This document shows positions 8,482 to 17,869 of a stretch of 64,000 nucleotides of DNA, in pieces (the stretch's first letter is position 1; every line of letters begins with the position of its first letter). Source of the DNA: an uncultured Parabacteroides sp. (GTDB lineage Bacteria; Bacteroidota; Bacteroidia; Bacteroidales; Tannerellaceae); NCBI GenBank assembly GCA_937894065.1, contig CALCST010000033.1, positions 17,321-81,320 on the forward strand, read 5' to 3'. The notes beneath the pieces were generated by a model that saw only the letters and a list, made by a program, of their open reading frames with translations, did no database searches and was not told where the DNA came from. The translations under genes and the position numbers were made by a program.

Positions 8482-9408
8482 TTAATAAACAGTATGAATA
8501 TTGATTTTGTTGTATTTTATTATAGAATTATATACTATTGACGAAATTTCAGCTATTATATTTTCCGTTGTATCATATGATTCCGAAGAATCTTTTACAA
8601 AAACTGATATTACATATCTGCCTCCGTCCGGCAAATACACAAAACCAATATCATTTATTCCTATAAACTCTCCTTTCCTATTTTTATCACCTGTTCCTGT
8701 TTTATGTCCAATTCGTAGATTTTTATTTTCCAAAGGCTTTAGCAATCTAGAACGTCCGGTTGAACATTCCATCATTGTATTCTCAATAATGGATCTATAT
8801 TCTCCTGTAATTGTATAACCTGTAATAAACTTTTCCAGCAAGACGGCGGCAGACAAAGGTGTAGACCAATTTTTATAACAATTATCCAAATTAATATGCA
8901 TATCATCCTCTGTCATTTCAATAGCAAAGTCATTTATTCCCAACGAACGTATATAAGAATCTGTATTTTTAACATTAAGTATTCTATCAAATAATATATC
9001 ACATGCATTATTATCACTGAAAACCAAAGTATAAGAAAGTAATTTTGATAATGCAATATCTATATTACCCTCAGGATTTTCATCCCGCAAAGGACTATAA
9101 GTATTCTGTTTCAGTTCATACTTAGATACATGAATAACAGAATCACAACTTATATGATTTTTCTGTAAATAATCACATACTGCCAAAGCCTGATGAAATT
9201 TAAAAACACTCATCATCGGATACCTAATATCATTATTTACAGTTATAGTATCTTTCCCATTTATAATAACAGCAACACCTACAGTTGCATCATAACATTG
9301 TACTTTCTTCTGTATCTCTGATACGATTGAACTATAAGTTTCTGATGAATTAGCTTGTAAAGTAACTGATAACGTTAACGATAAGAATAAAACAAATATT
9401 AATTTCAT
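8482..9408 (-). CDS. class A (subclass A2) beta-lactamase, CfxA/CblA-like
   Basis: This 308-residue secreted protein has all class A motifs: S67-V-F-K70 (nucleophile and general base), S131-D-N133, a conserved glutamate at E167 in TEDDM, and K236-T-G238. The NWSTPLSAA segment after the omega loop is typical of the A2 branch found in Bacteroidota (CfxA, CblA, PER). It should hydrolyse beta-lactams in the periplasm; spectrum cannot be told from sequence. The start at 9408 gives a normal signal peptide (MKLIFVLFLSLTLSVTLQA); the longer reading frame from 9477 would bury it. No mobilisation genes or insertion sequences are nearby, so it looks chromosomal and resident. Confidence 0.88.
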   Translation of the reverse strand: MKLIFVLFLSLTLSVTLQANSSETYSSIVSEIQKKVQCYDATVGVAVIINGKDTITVNNDIRYPMMSVFKFHQALAVCDYLQKNHISCDSVIHVSKYELKQNTYSPLRDENPEGNIDIALSKLLSYTLVFSDNNACDILFDRILNVKNTDSYIRSLGINDFAIEMTEDDMHINLDNCYKNWSTPLSAAVLLEKFITGYTITGEYRSIIENTMMECSTGRSRLLKPLENKNLRIGHKTGTGDKNRKGEFIGINDIGFVYLPDGGRYVISVFVKDSSESYDTTENIIAEISSIVYNSIIKYNKINIHTVY

Positions 9409-9486
9409 TTTCTGCAATAATTTTCTTTTGTCAAAATTAATGTATATTGACCAAAAGACAAAAAGTTCAAATTTCACCTTTTACTT

Positions 9487-9517
9487 TTTTGAGTATTAAA
9501 TAATCAAATTATCTTTG
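9487..9517 (+). promoter_or_regulatory. Promoter of the GH73-LysM gene
   Basis: A -7 box TATCTTTG at 9510-9517 has TTTTTG ending at 9491 about 18 bp upstream. The ATG at 9544 follows 26 bases later. Confidence 0.55.
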
Positions 9518-9543
9518 CATAAAATGATTTGGTTTTATTCAAT

Positions 9544-10452
9544 ATGAAGATATTTAAACACATCCCTATTATTATTTTTTTTCTTTTGGTTTCACAAAAT
9601 ATTACAGCTGATAGCCAAAGAAAACTTTCCTCTTATCAGAAATATATCAATCAGTATAAAGAACTTGCAATAGAGCAACAGCACAGATATAAAATTCCTG
9701 CCAGTATAACTTTGGCACAAGGTCTTCTTGAATCAGGTGCAGGTAGAAGTAAACTTGCACTAAAATCAAACAATCATTTCGGAATAAAATGTCATAGCGA
9801 CTGGAAAGGGAAAAGGGTTTATCATGATGATGACCTAAGAGGAGAATGTTTCAGAAAATATAAAAAAGTAGAAGATTCATACGAAGACCATTCAAAATTC
9901 CTTTGCCGTCCGAGATATTCAAGTTTGTTCCGCTTGAATATAACAAACTATAAAGGATGGGCAAAAGGATTACAAAAATGTGGGTATGCAACAGACCGTT
10001 CATATGCAAATAAACTGATAAAGGTAATTGAGGATTACGAATTATATAAATTCGATACTTCAAAGAAAAGCCGAAGAGAAAAAGAAAAAGAAGCAGAAGC
10101 AACACCGATAATCAGAAGAACTGTATATAAAACACACGGACTGCTTTATGTTTATGCTAAAGAAAATGACAATTTTGAACGAATAGCACATGATACAGGC
10201 TTCAAAGCAAGACATTTGAGAAAATACAATGAAGTGCCAGATGATTTTCCTCTTCAGGAAGGAGACATCATATATCTAGAGAAAAAGAAGAAAAAAGCCG
10301 ACAAGCCATATTATGATCATGTGGTTGAAGCAGGAGAATCAATGTACAGCATCTCTCAGAAATATGGAATCCAGGTAAAAAGTCTGTATAAATTGAACAA
10401 AAAAGACTATGATTATGTTCCTAATGATGGAGATGTTTTAAGACTAAGATAA
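9544..10452 (+). CDS. peptidoglycan N-acetylglucosaminidase (GH73) with LysM domains
   Basis: This 302-residue protein begins with a signal peptide (MKIFKHIPIIIFFLLVSQNITA). Residues about 35-165 match the GH73 mannosyl-glycoprotein endo-beta-N-acetylglucosaminidase fold: ITLAQGLLESGAGRSKLA contains the catalytic glutamate, followed by NNHFGIKC. After a charged linker (KKSRREKEKEAEA) come two LysM-type modules, residues about 195-245 and 255-302 (DHVVEAGESMYSISQKYGI). It should bind and cut peptidoglycan in the periplasm or at the septum. I prefer the ATG at 9544 over 9529 because it starts directly at the signal peptide. Confidence 0.88.
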   Translation: MKIFKHIPIIIFFLLVSQNITADSQRKLSSYQKYINQYKELAIEQQHRYKIPASITLAQGLLESGAGRSKLALKSNNHFGIKCHSDWKGKRVYHDDDLRGECFRKYKKVEDSYEDHSKFLCRPRYSSLFRLNITNYKGWAKGLQKCGYATDRSYANKLIKVIEDYELYKFDTSKKSRREKEKEAEATPIIRRTVYKTHGLLYVYAKENDNFERIAHDTGFKARHLRKYNEVPDDFPLQEGDIIYLEKKKKKADKPYYDHVVEAGESMYSISQKYGIQVKSLYKLNKKDYDYVPNDGDVLRLR

Positions 10453-10506
10453 TTTCAAAAATAACGATTTGGTTTTAAAATCTTACAGTCTAAATCATTA
10501 CGACAA

Positions 10507-10540
10507 TTATTGTAAAACTTGAATAATTATAATATCTTTG
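10507..10540 (+). promoter_or_regulatory. Promoter of the purM-prfA-pyrF group
   Basis: A -7 box TATCTTTG (10533-10540) is preceded by TATTG about 21 bp upstream; the purM ATG follows 19 bases later. Confidence 0.6.
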
Positions 10541-10559
10541 CGGTTCAAATACTATAAAA

Positions 10560-11729
10560 ATGAGCGATCAACGTTATAATCTGCGCGGTGTATCCGCATC
10601 AAAAGAAGATGTTCATAATGCAATAAAGAACATCGATAAGGGTATTTTCCCAAAAGCATTCTGTAAAATCATCCCTGATATTTTGGGTGGTGACCCTGAG
10701 TATTGTAATATTATGCATGCTGATGGAGCTGGAACAAAATCTTCATTAGCATATATGTATTGGAAAGAAACAGGAGATCTTTCTGTATGGAAAGGAATAG
10801 CGCAGGATGCTCTGATTATGAACATCGACGATTTACTGTGCGTTGGTGCAGTTGATAATATCCTAGTTTCATCAACTATTGGACGTAATAAACTGTTAGT
10901 TCCTGGAGAGGTTATATCTGCTATTATAAACGGAACTGATGAACTTCTTGCAGAACTCAGAGAGATGGGTGTTGGTGTATACGCTACAGGAGGTGAAACT
11001 GCAGACGTTGGCGACCTCGTTCGCACAATTATTGTTGACAGTACAGTGACATGTCGTATGAAACGTGCAGATGTAATCAACAATGCAAACATTCGTCCGG
11101 GTGATGTAATTGTCGGACTTGCATCTTTTGGACAAGCAACATACGAAAAAGAATATAATGGCGGCATGGGAAGTAACGGACTTACCAGCGCTCGCCATGA
11201 TGTTTTCGCAAAATATCTGGCAGAAAAATATCCAGAAAGTTATGATGCTGCTGTTCCTGAAGATTTGGTTTATTCAGGCAATCTTAAATTAACAGACGAA
11301 GTAGAAGGTTCTCCTCTTAATGCTGGAAAATTAGTTCTATCTCCAACTCGTACATATGCTCCAGTAGTAAAAAAACTTTTGGATGCTTTACGTCCAAATA
11401 TTCATGGAATGGTTCACTGTTCAGGCGGTGCTCAAACTAAAGTTCTTCACTTTGTTGGAGACAACTGCAGAGTAGTAAAAGACAACCTATTCCCTGTTCC
11501 TCCATTGTTCCGTACAATAAAGGAACAAAGTAATACTGACTGGTCAGAAATGTATAAAGTATTCAATATGGGTCATCGTTTGGAAGTATACCTTTCTGCT
11601 GAATATGCTGAAGAAGTAATCGCTATAAGCAAATCTTTCGGTATCGACGCTCAGATTATTGGTCATATTGAAGAAAGTAACAAGAAAGAATTGATAATCA
11701 AATCAGAATTCGGAGAATTCAAATACTAA
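10560..11729 (+). CDS. purM: phosphoribosylformylglycinamidine cyclo-ligase (AIR synthetase)
   Basis: This 389-residue protein belongs to the PurM/AIR synthase family: it closes the imidazole ring of formylglycinamidine ribotide with ATP in purine synthesis. Visible features are the HADGAGTKSSLA segment (near residue 54), the NIDDLLCVGA segment and the YATGGETADVGD segment in the N-terminal ATP/substrate domain, then a C-terminal domain with VHCSGGAQTK. It is somewhat longer than E. coli PurM, which is usual for the Bacteroidota form. The prfA gene starts 19 bases downstream, so the genes are probably co-transcribed. Confidence 0.88.
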   Translation: MSDQRYNLRGVSASKEDVHNAIKNIDKGIFPKAFCKIIPDILGGDPEYCNIMHADGAGTKSSLAYMYWKETGDLSVWKGIAQDALIMNIDDLLCVGAVDNILVSSTIGRNKLLVPGEVISAIINGTDELLAELREMGVGVYATGGETADVGDLVRTIIVDSTVTCRMKRADVINNANIRPGDVIVGLASFGQATYEKEYNGGMGSNGLTSARHDVFAKYLAEKYPESYDAAVPEDLVYSGNLKLTDEVEGSPLNAGKLVLSPTRTYAPVVKKLLDALRPNIHGMVHCSGGAQTKVLHFVGDNCRVVKDNLFPVPPLFRTIKEQSNTDWSEMYKVFNMGHRLEVYLSAEYAEEVIAISKSFGIDAQIIGHIEESNKKELIIKSEFGEFKY

Positions 11730-11748
11730 TATTTCTTTTTATCCAAGA

Positions 11749-12861
11749 ATGGCAGAGAACAATTCATTATTAAACAGACTTGACGGTTTGGTCTCAAGAT
11801 TCGAAGAAGTATCAACTTTGATAACAGACCCTTCGGTAATTGCTGATATGAAACGTTTCGTTAAGCTGAATAAAGAATACAAGGATTTGGAGAAAATCGT
11901 TAAGACCAGAGAAGAGTATGTAAACACTCTCAACGGTATAAACGAAGCCCGTAGCATTTTGGACACTGAGCAAGATCAGGAAATGAGAGAACTTGCCAGG
12001 GAAGAGCTAGAAACATGTAGTGCTAGGATTCCGGAACTGGAAGAAGAAATCAAACTGTTACTTGTGCCTGCTGATCCTGAAGATGATAAAAATGCCATTG
12101 TGGAAATCAGAGGAGGTACAGGAGGTGATGAAGCTGCTATTTTTGCCGGTGATTTATACAGAATGTATGTAAAATATTGCGAGGCAAAAGGCTGGAAAAT
12201 TTCTGTATCCAGCTTCAATGAAGGTTCTGCCGGAGGTTATAAAGAAATTATATTCACAGTGAGTGGAGAAAAAGTATACGGAACTATGAAATATGAATCT
12301 GGTGTTCATAGAGTTCAACGTGTACCCGCAACTGAGACACAGGGACGTGTACACACCTCTGCTGCTACAGTTGCAGTTCTTCCCGAAGCTGATGAGTTTG
12401 ACGTTGAGATTAATGAAGGTGAAATTAAATGGGATACTTTCCGTTCAGGAGGCGCAGGTGGACAGAACGTAAATAAGGTTGAATCTGGTGTCCGTTTGCG
12501 TTACATATGGAAAAATCCTATAACTGGTGTCAGTGAGGAAATTCTTATTGAATGTACAGAAACCAGAGACCAGCCAAAGAACAAAGAAAGAGCTTTGACC
12601 CGTCTGCGTTCGTTCATCTATGATAAGGAACATCAGAAATATCTTGATGACATAGCAAGTAAACGCAAGACAATGGTTTCTACTGGTGACCGTTCAGCTA
12701 AAATACGTACATACAATTATCCTCAAGGACGTATCACCGATCATAGAATAAATTACACAATATACAATTTATCGGCATTTATGGATGGAGATATACAAGG
12801 TTGTATCGACCAACTTATAGTTGCCGAAAACGCAGAAAGATTAAAAGAATCAGAGTTGTAA
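11749..12861 (+). CDS. prfA: peptide chain release factor 1
   Basis: This 370-residue class I release factor carries the GGQ motif (in FRSGGAGGQNVNKVESG) that triggers peptidyl-tRNA hydrolysis and the PAT motif (RVPATETQGRVHTS) that identifies RF1, reading UAA and UAG. The N-terminal third is a coiled helical domain (residues about 1-110). Length is normal. It sits in a likely purM-prfA-pyrF operon; pyrF starts 83 bases after its stop. Confidence 0.95.
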   Translation: MAENNSLLNRLDGLVSRFEEVSTLITDPSVIADMKRFVKLNKEYKDLEKIVKTREEYVNTLNGINEARSILDTEQDQEMRELAREELETCSARIPELEEEIKLLLVPADPEDDKNAIVEIRGGTGGDEAAIFAGDLYRMYVKYCEAKGWKISVSSFNEGSAGGYKEIIFTVSGEKVYGTMKYESGVHRVQRVPATETQGRVHTSAATVAVLPEADEFDVEINEGEIKWDTFRSGGAGGQNVNKVESGVRLRYIWKNPITGVSEEILIECTETRDQPKNKERALTRLRSFIYDKEHQKYLDDIASKRKTMVSTGDRSAKIRTYNYPQGRITDHRINYTIYNLSAFMDGDIQGCIDQLIVAENAERLKESEL

Positions 12862-12944
12862 AAATTTTGTTGGTTAATTGGATATTAATATTGTATCATA
12901 CAATTAACCAACAAATACATATCAGCTCAAAAAAATCAAAGCAT

Positions 12945-13775
12945 ATGAACAAGCAACAGTTATTTGAAAATATCAAGAAAAAGCAGTCTTTTCTTTGTGT
13001 AGGTCTTGATACAGACATAAAAAAAATTCCTCAGCACCTTTTAAACGAGGAAGATCCTATATTTGCTTTCAACAAAGCAATAATTGATGCTACTGCAGAT
13101 TTCTGTGTTGCATATAAACCAAACTTGGCTTTTTATGAAAGCATGGGAGTTCAGGGTATGATGTCTTTCGAGAAAACAGTAAAATATTTAAGAGATAACT
13201 ATCCTGATCAGTTTATAATTGCTGATGCAAAACGTGGTGATATTGGAAATACATCAGAAATGTATGCACGTTCATTTTTTGATCACATCAAGGTTGATGC
13301 TGTTACTGTTGCCCCTTACATGGGAGAAGACAGCGTAAAACCATTCCTAATATATCCGGAAGCTTGGGTAATTCTATTAGCCCTTACATCAAATAAAGGC
13401 TCACATGATTTCCAACTTACTGAAGATGCAAACGGAGAACGTTTGTTTGAAAAGGTTCTTAAGAAATCTCAGGAATGGGCTAGTGACGAACAGATGATGT
13501 ACGTAGTAGGAGCAACACAAGGAAGCATGTTCCTTGATATCCGTAAACATGCTCCAAATCATTTCCTACTTGTTCCTGGTGTAGGCGCACAAGGAGGAAG
13601 CCTTGCTGAAGTAGCTAAATATGGAATGAATGATCAGTGCGGACTACTAGTAAACTCTTCAAGAGCTATAATATATGTAGACAAAACTGAGAATTTTGCA
13701 GCTGCATCACGCGAAGCAGCTAAACAAGTACAAACAGAAATGGCTGGCTATCTGAAAGAAAGAGGATTAATTTAA
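12945..13775 (+). CDS. pyrF: orotidine 5'-phosphate decarboxylase
   Basis: This 276-residue enzyme makes UMP from OMP. It shows the substrate-binding VGLDTDIKKIP start and the catalytic block DAKRGDIGNTSEMYA (Asp-Lys-Asp network) of the longer 'subfamily 2' decarboxylases, as well as the phosphate-binding PGVGAQGG loop near the C-terminus. An in-frame ATG at 12801 overlaps prfA and adds 48 residues unlike the family, so I start at 12945. It is the last gene of the purM-prfA-pyrF group. Confidence 0.93.
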   Translation: MNKQQLFENIKKKQSFLCVGLDTDIKKIPQHLLNEEDPIFAFNKAIIDATADFCVAYKPNLAFYESMGVQGMMSFEKTVKYLRDNYPDQFIIADAKRGDIGNTSEMYARSFFDHIKVDAVTVAPYMGEDSVKPFLIYPEAWVILLALTSNKGSHDFQLTEDANGERLFEKVLKKSQEWASDEQMMYVVGATQGSMFLDIRKHAPNHFLLVPGVGAQGGSLAEVAKYGMNDQCGLLVNSSRAIIYVDKTENFAAASREAAKQVQTEMAGYLKERGLI

Positions 13776-13866
13776 CAAAATAATTCATTAAAGAATAACA
13801 CTAGTTTACTCGTATTAATAAAAATATTTTTACAGTAAATCATAGTGTAATAATATTTGAATAGTA

Positions 13867-14907
13867 ATGGAGTTTTCAGCCCAACAAATTGCAGCCTTCC
13901 TGAATGGGACAGTAGAAGGTGATCCAGATGTAAAAGTAAGCAATTTCTCAAAAATAGAAGAAGGTAAAATAGGAACTTTGACATTCCTTGCAAATCCTAA
14001 ATATGAGCATTATATATACAATACTAAAGCTAGTATTGTATTAGTTAATAATGATTTTACCCCTTCAGGCATAGTTCCAGCAACATTGATAAGAGTGGAT
14101 AATGCTTATGCATCTTTAGCTATGTTGCTTAATATGGTTGAACAGAGTAAAAAGAAAGAAAACGGTATTGATTCAACTGCATTTATTGCTAAATCAGCAT
14201 CCGTTGACGAAAATGCTTACATTGGTGCTTTTGCATATATTGGTAATAATGCTAAAGTTGGAAAAAACTGTAGAATTTATCCATATGCTTATATAGGAGA
14301 TAATGTTATTATTGGTGACAACACTGTTTTATATCCTCACGTAACTATATATGAAGGTTGCGTTGTGGGATGTAACTGTATTCTACATGCTGGTTCTGTT
14401 GTCGGTTCGGACGGTTTTGGTTTCGCTCCAGAGGGTGAGACATACAAGAAAATTCCACAATTAGGAAATGTTGTAATTGAAGATGATGTTGAAATCGGAG
14501 CAAATACAACTATAGACCGAGCTGTTATGGATTCAACCATTTTAAGACGCGGAGTTAAGTTAGATAATCTTGTACAGATTGCGCACAATGTTGAAGTTGG
14601 AGAAAATACAGTGATGGCTGCACAAGTTGGTATCGCAGGTTCTGTCAAAATTGGAAAACACTGTATGTTCGGAGGTCAAGTTGGGCTAGCTGGGCATATA
14701 AAGATTGCCGACCATGTGAACTTTGGGGCTCAATCAGGTGTTATCAGTGATATAAAAGAAGCAACGACGGTCTTAGGAGCTCCAGCAATACCTGCAAAAA
14801 ACTTCATGCGTTCAAGTGCGATCTTTGGTCGTTTGCCTGAAATGTATAGGACTATAGGACAATTACAACGTGAGATTGAAGAACTAAAAAAAGAATTAAA
14901 TAAATAA
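13867..14907 (+). CDS. lpxD: UDP-3-O-acylglucosamine N-acyltransferase
   Basis: This 346-residue enzyme adds the second acyl chain (N-linked) to UDP-3-O-acyl-glucosamine in lipid A synthesis. The N-terminal about 100 residues form the LpxD uridine-binding domain (SNFSKIEEGKIGTLTFLANP), and the rest is a left-handed beta helix of hexapeptide repeats (IGNNAKVGKNCRIYP). The catalytic histidine is the one in QIAHNVEVGENT. It is the first gene of an lpxD-lpxC/fabZ-lpxA operon with gaps of 9 and 18 bases. Confidence 0.95.
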   Translation: MEFSAQQIAAFLNGTVEGDPDVKVSNFSKIEEGKIGTLTFLANPKYEHYIYNTKASIVLVNNDFTPSGIVPATLIRVDNAYASLAMLLNMVEQSKKKENGIDSTAFIAKSASVDENAYIGAFAYIGNNAKVGKNCRIYPYAYIGDNVIIGDNTVLYPHVTIYEGCVVGCNCILHAGSVVGSDGFGFAPEGETYKKIPQLGNVVIEDDVEIGANTTIDRAVMDSTILRRGVKLDNLVQIAHNVEVGENTVMAAQVGIAGSVKIGKHCMFGGQVGLAGHIKIADHVNFGAQSGVISDIKEATTVLGAPAIPAKNFMRSSAIFGRLPEMYRTIGQLQREIEELKKELNK

Positions 14908-14916
14908 AGGCGAATT

Positions 14917-16302
14917 ATGCAGAAACAAAATACGCTTGCTGCAAGTTTTACCTTGCAAGGTAAAGGTTTACATACAGGATTAGAAATAACAATTACATTT
15001 AATCCTGCTCCAGAAAACCACGGATACAAAATCAAACGTTCGGATTTGGAAGGCGAACCAGTGATTGATGCCATTGCTGAAAATGTTGTAAACACTCAAC
15101 GAGGCACTGTTCTATCAAAAGGTAATGTACAAGTAAGTACTATAGAACATGCGATGGCAGCTTTATATGCTATGGGTATAGATAACTGTCTTATAGAAGT
15201 TAATGCTCCTGAATTCCCTATATTGGACGGTAGTTCTAAATTCTATGTTGAAAACATTAAAGCTGTAGGTCTTAAAGAACAGAATGCAGCCAAAGATTTC
15301 TATATTGTAAAGAATAAAATAGAAGTCAAGGATGAAGAATCTGGTTCTGTCATTACAATTCTTCCTGATGACAAATTCAGCGTAAACGTTCTTATTTCCT
15401 ATGACTCTCCTGTATTGTCAAACCAATTTGCTACTTTAGATAACATATCTGATTTTGCGGAAGAAATAGCTTCATCAAGAACATTTGTTTTCGTACGTGA
15501 AATTGAAATGTTATTGCAGAACAATCTTATCAAGGGTGGAGACTTGGATAATGCTATTGTCATTTACGACCAAAAGACATCTCAGGAATCTCTTGATAAA
15601 CTTGCTGACATGATGTGCCAGCCTCATAAGAATGTTCAAGAACTTGGATATATAAATAATAAACCTCTTGTTTTTGAAAATGAACCGGCACGTCACAAAT
15701 TGCTTGATATAATAGGAGACTTAGCACTTACTGGAAAAGCTATCAAAGGACGTGTAATTGCAATGCATCCAGGTCATGGTATCAACAATAAAATGGCTCG
15801 TCTTATCAGAAAAGACATTAAACTTAATGATGTTCAGGCTCCGGTATATAATCCTAATGCAACTCCTATTATGGATATAAACCGTATCCGTGAACTTTTG
15901 CCTCACAGATATCCGTTCTTGCTAGTTGATAAGATTATAGAAATTGGAGAGAACCATATAGTTGGTGTAAAGAATATAACAAACGACGAACCATTCTTCC
16001 AAGGACATTTCCCACAAGAGCCAGTGATGCCTGGTGTACTTCAGGTTGAAGCAATGGCACAAACTGGAGGTCTGCTTGTATTGAATTCTGTTGACGAACC
16101 AGAACGTTATTCTACATATTTCATGAAGATTGACGGTGTTAAATTCAGACAGAAAGTCGTTCCTGGTGATACTCTTATCCTTCGACTAGAATTGTTAGCT
16201 CCTATCAGACGAGGAATTTCCACAATGAAAGGTTATGTCTTCGTAGGAGACAAACTTGTCAGTGAAGCTGAATTCATGGCACAAATTATCAAGAATAAAT
16301 AA
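14917..16302 (+). CDS. lpxC-fabZ: bifunctional UDP-3-O-acyl-GlcNAc deacetylase / 3-hydroxyacyl-ACP dehydratase
   Basis: This 461-residue fusion joins LpxC (residues about 1-300) to FabZ (about 310-461). LpxC is a zinc amidase; its metal ligands lie in STIEHAMAAL and in HKLLDIIGDLAL, and the catalytic His is in MHPGHGINNKMA. FabZ shows LLPHRYPFLLVDKI and GHFPQEPVMPG with its catalytic His, then the Glu of QVEAMAQ. The fusion couples the first committed lipid A step to acyl-chain synthesis and is characteristic of Bacteroidota and some relatives. It lies between lpxD and lpxA. Confidence 0.96.
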   Translation: MQKQNTLAASFTLQGKGLHTGLEITITFNPAPENHGYKIKRSDLEGEPVIDAIAENVVNTQRGTVLSKGNVQVSTIEHAMAALYAMGIDNCLIEVNAPEFPILDGSSKFYVENIKAVGLKEQNAAKDFYIVKNKIEVKDEESGSVITILPDDKFSVNVLISYDSPVLSNQFATLDNISDFAEEIASSRTFVFVREIEMLLQNNLIKGGDLDNAIVIYDQKTSQESLDKLADMMCQPHKNVQELGYINNKPLVFENEPARHKLLDIIGDLALTGKAIKGRVIAMHPGHGINNKMARLIRKDIKLNDVQAPVYNPNATPIMDINRIRELLPHRYPFLLVDKIIEIGENHIVGVKNITNDEPFFQGHFPQEPVMPGVLQVEAMAQTGGLLVLNSVDEPERYSTYFMKIDGVKFRQKVVPGDTLILRLELLAPIRRGISTMKGYVFVGDKLVSEAEFMAQIIKNK

Positions 16303-16320
16303 CTAAATTAGAATATAAAT

Positions 16321-17109
16321 ATGAGTCATTCTCCATTAGCTGTTATACATCCGGAAGCAAAAATCGGAGAAAATGTAACAATTGATCCGTTTGCAGTGAT
16401 TGAAAAAGATGTTGTTATTGGTGACAATTGTCATATATTCTCTCATGCAGTAATTTTAGACGGAGCTCGTATCGGAAATAATTGTAAAATTTTCCCAGGA
16501 GCTGTAGTTGCTGGTATTCCACAGGATTTAAAATTCAAAGGTGAAGTAACCACTGCTGTTATCGGAGATAATACAACATTACGTGAATGTGTTACTGTAA
16601 ACCGAGGTACAGCTTCTAAAGGAACAACTATAGTTGGAAAGAATTGTCTTATAATGGCTTATTCTCATATTGCCCATGATTGTGTATTGAAAGATAACAT
16701 AATAATTGGCAATGCATCCCAAATTGCTGGAGAAGTTGAAATAGATGATTTTGCCATAGTAAGTGGAGGTTCATTGGTTCATCAATTCTCAAGGATTTCC
16801 AAACATGTTATGATTCAGGGAGGTTCAAGAATAGGGAAAGATATACCTCCATACACTTTGATTGGTCGTGATCCTATTGTTTATTGTGGAATCAATATTG
16901 TAGGTCTGAGACGAAGAGGATTTACAAACCAGCAGGTATATCTGATTCAGGATATATACAGAACACTCTATACAAGAGGTCTTAATAATTCAGATGCTTT
17001 AAAAGCAATTGAAACTGAATATGAACCAAGTGAAGAAAGAGATTTGATTCTTAATTTCATTAAATCTTCCAAAAGAGGTATCGTAAGAGGTTCTATTGAC
17101 GAATTATAA
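16321..17109 (+). CDS. lpxA: acyl-ACP--UDP-N-acetylglucosamine O-acyltransferase
   Basis: This 262-residue hexapeptide-repeat enzyme catalyses the first step of lipid A synthesis. It shows the left-handed helix repeats from residue 5, the catalytic His in IMAYSHIAHDC and the C-terminal helical part typical of LpxA (RRRGFTNQQVYLIQDIYRTLY). It closes the lpx operon and is followed by a strong terminator. Confidence 0.96.
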   Translation: MSHSPLAVIHPEAKIGENVTIDPFAVIEKDVVIGDNCHIFSHAVILDGARIGNNCKIFPGAVVAGIPQDLKFKGEVTTAVIGDNTTLRECVTVNRGTASKGTTIVGKNCLIMAYSHIAHDCVLKDNIIIGNASQIAGEVEIDDFAIVSGGSLVHQFSRISKHVMIQGGSRIGKDIPPYTLIGRDPIVYCGINIVGLRRRGFTNQQVYLIQDIYRTLYTRGLNNSDALKAIETEYEPSEERDLILNFIKSSKRGIVRGSIDEL

Positions 17110-17127
17110 CCATAATTATTTTCTTAT

Positions 17128-17180
17128 AAGAGACGCTTTGATACAGGTAAAATCTACACATCAAAGCGTCTCTTTTTTTT
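17128..17180 (+). terminator. Terminator of the lpx operon
   Basis: A 14-bp stem (17128-17141 with 17161-17174) is followed by eight T residues. Confidence 0.85.
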
Positions 17181-17245
17181 ATAATATAAACTATATTACA
17201 GCCAGACGAAAAAGAAACATTCACCCCTCACCTTTTAACTCCACA

Positions 17246-17277
17246 TTCGTATAAATAAATTATTTTTACTATTTTTG
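17246..17277 (+). promoter_or_regulatory. Promoter of the PRiA4-ORF3-like gene and miaA
   Basis: TTCG at 17246-17249, a 20-bp spacer and a -7 box TATTTTTG at 17270-17277. The ATG is at 17300. Confidence 0.55.
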
Positions 17278-17299
17278 GAGCATCAAAAAAACATTAATT

Positions 17300-17869
17300 A
17301 TGGTATATAGATTCTTACTTTTATCAGACGAAGTTGAAGACTTCAAAAGAGAAATCCAAATAGATTCTGAAGCAACATTCCTGGATTTGCACAATGCAAT
17401 CCTAGATTCAGTAGGTTATACAAAAGACCAGATGACATCATTCTTCATTTGTGAAGATGACTGGAGTAAAACTACAGAAATCACACTAATGGAAATGGAT
17501 ACTTCTTCTGATGTAGATAATTATACAATGGAAGATACTCACCTTGATGAACTTCTCCAAGATGAACATCAAAAGCTATTGTACGTTTTTGATTATATGA
17601 CAGAACGTGCATTCTTTATGGAGCTGCGTGAAATCATAACAAATAAAGATTTGGACAAAGCTGTATGTACAAAATCTAAAGGTGTTCCTCCTGTGCAGTT
17701 AATGTCTTTCGATGATTTCGACACAAAACTTGCAGCTTCATCTTCTACAGATTTGGGAGAAGATTTCTATGGCGACTCTGAATATGATATCGACGAACTT
17801 GACAAAGATGGTTTTGAAGGATTTGGAGACAGCGCCATGAGTAATCCATATGATGACGACCGTTATTAA
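17300..17869 (+). CDS. PRiA4 ORF3-like protein of unknown function
   Basis: This 189-residue acidic protein matches the fold often labelled plasmid pRiA4b ORF-3 / IS1096 passenger family: an opening MVYRFLLLSDEVEDFKREI strand-helix, DLHNAILDSVGY, then FFICEDDWSK. The label comes from mobile-element neighbours in other organisms; nothing mobile is seen here. The C-terminal 40 residues are rich in Asp and Glu. Its stop shares one base with the miaA start (TAATG), so the two are translationally coupled and the pair may matter functionally. Role unknown. Confidence 0.7.
   Translation: MVYRFLLLSDEVEDFKREIQIDSEATFLDLHNAILDSVGYTKDQMTSFFICEDDWSKTTEITLMEMDTSSDVDNYTMEDTHLDELLQDEHQKLLYVFDYMTERAFFMELREIITNKDLDKAVCTKSKGVPPVQLMSFDDFDTKLAASSSTDLGEDFYGDSEYDIDELDKDGFEGFGDSAMSNPYDDDRY

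Noticed and set aside
17300..17869. Insertion-sequence passenger gene
   Set aside because: The family name suggests mobility, but there are no inverted repeats or transposase, and it is translationally coupled to miaA.
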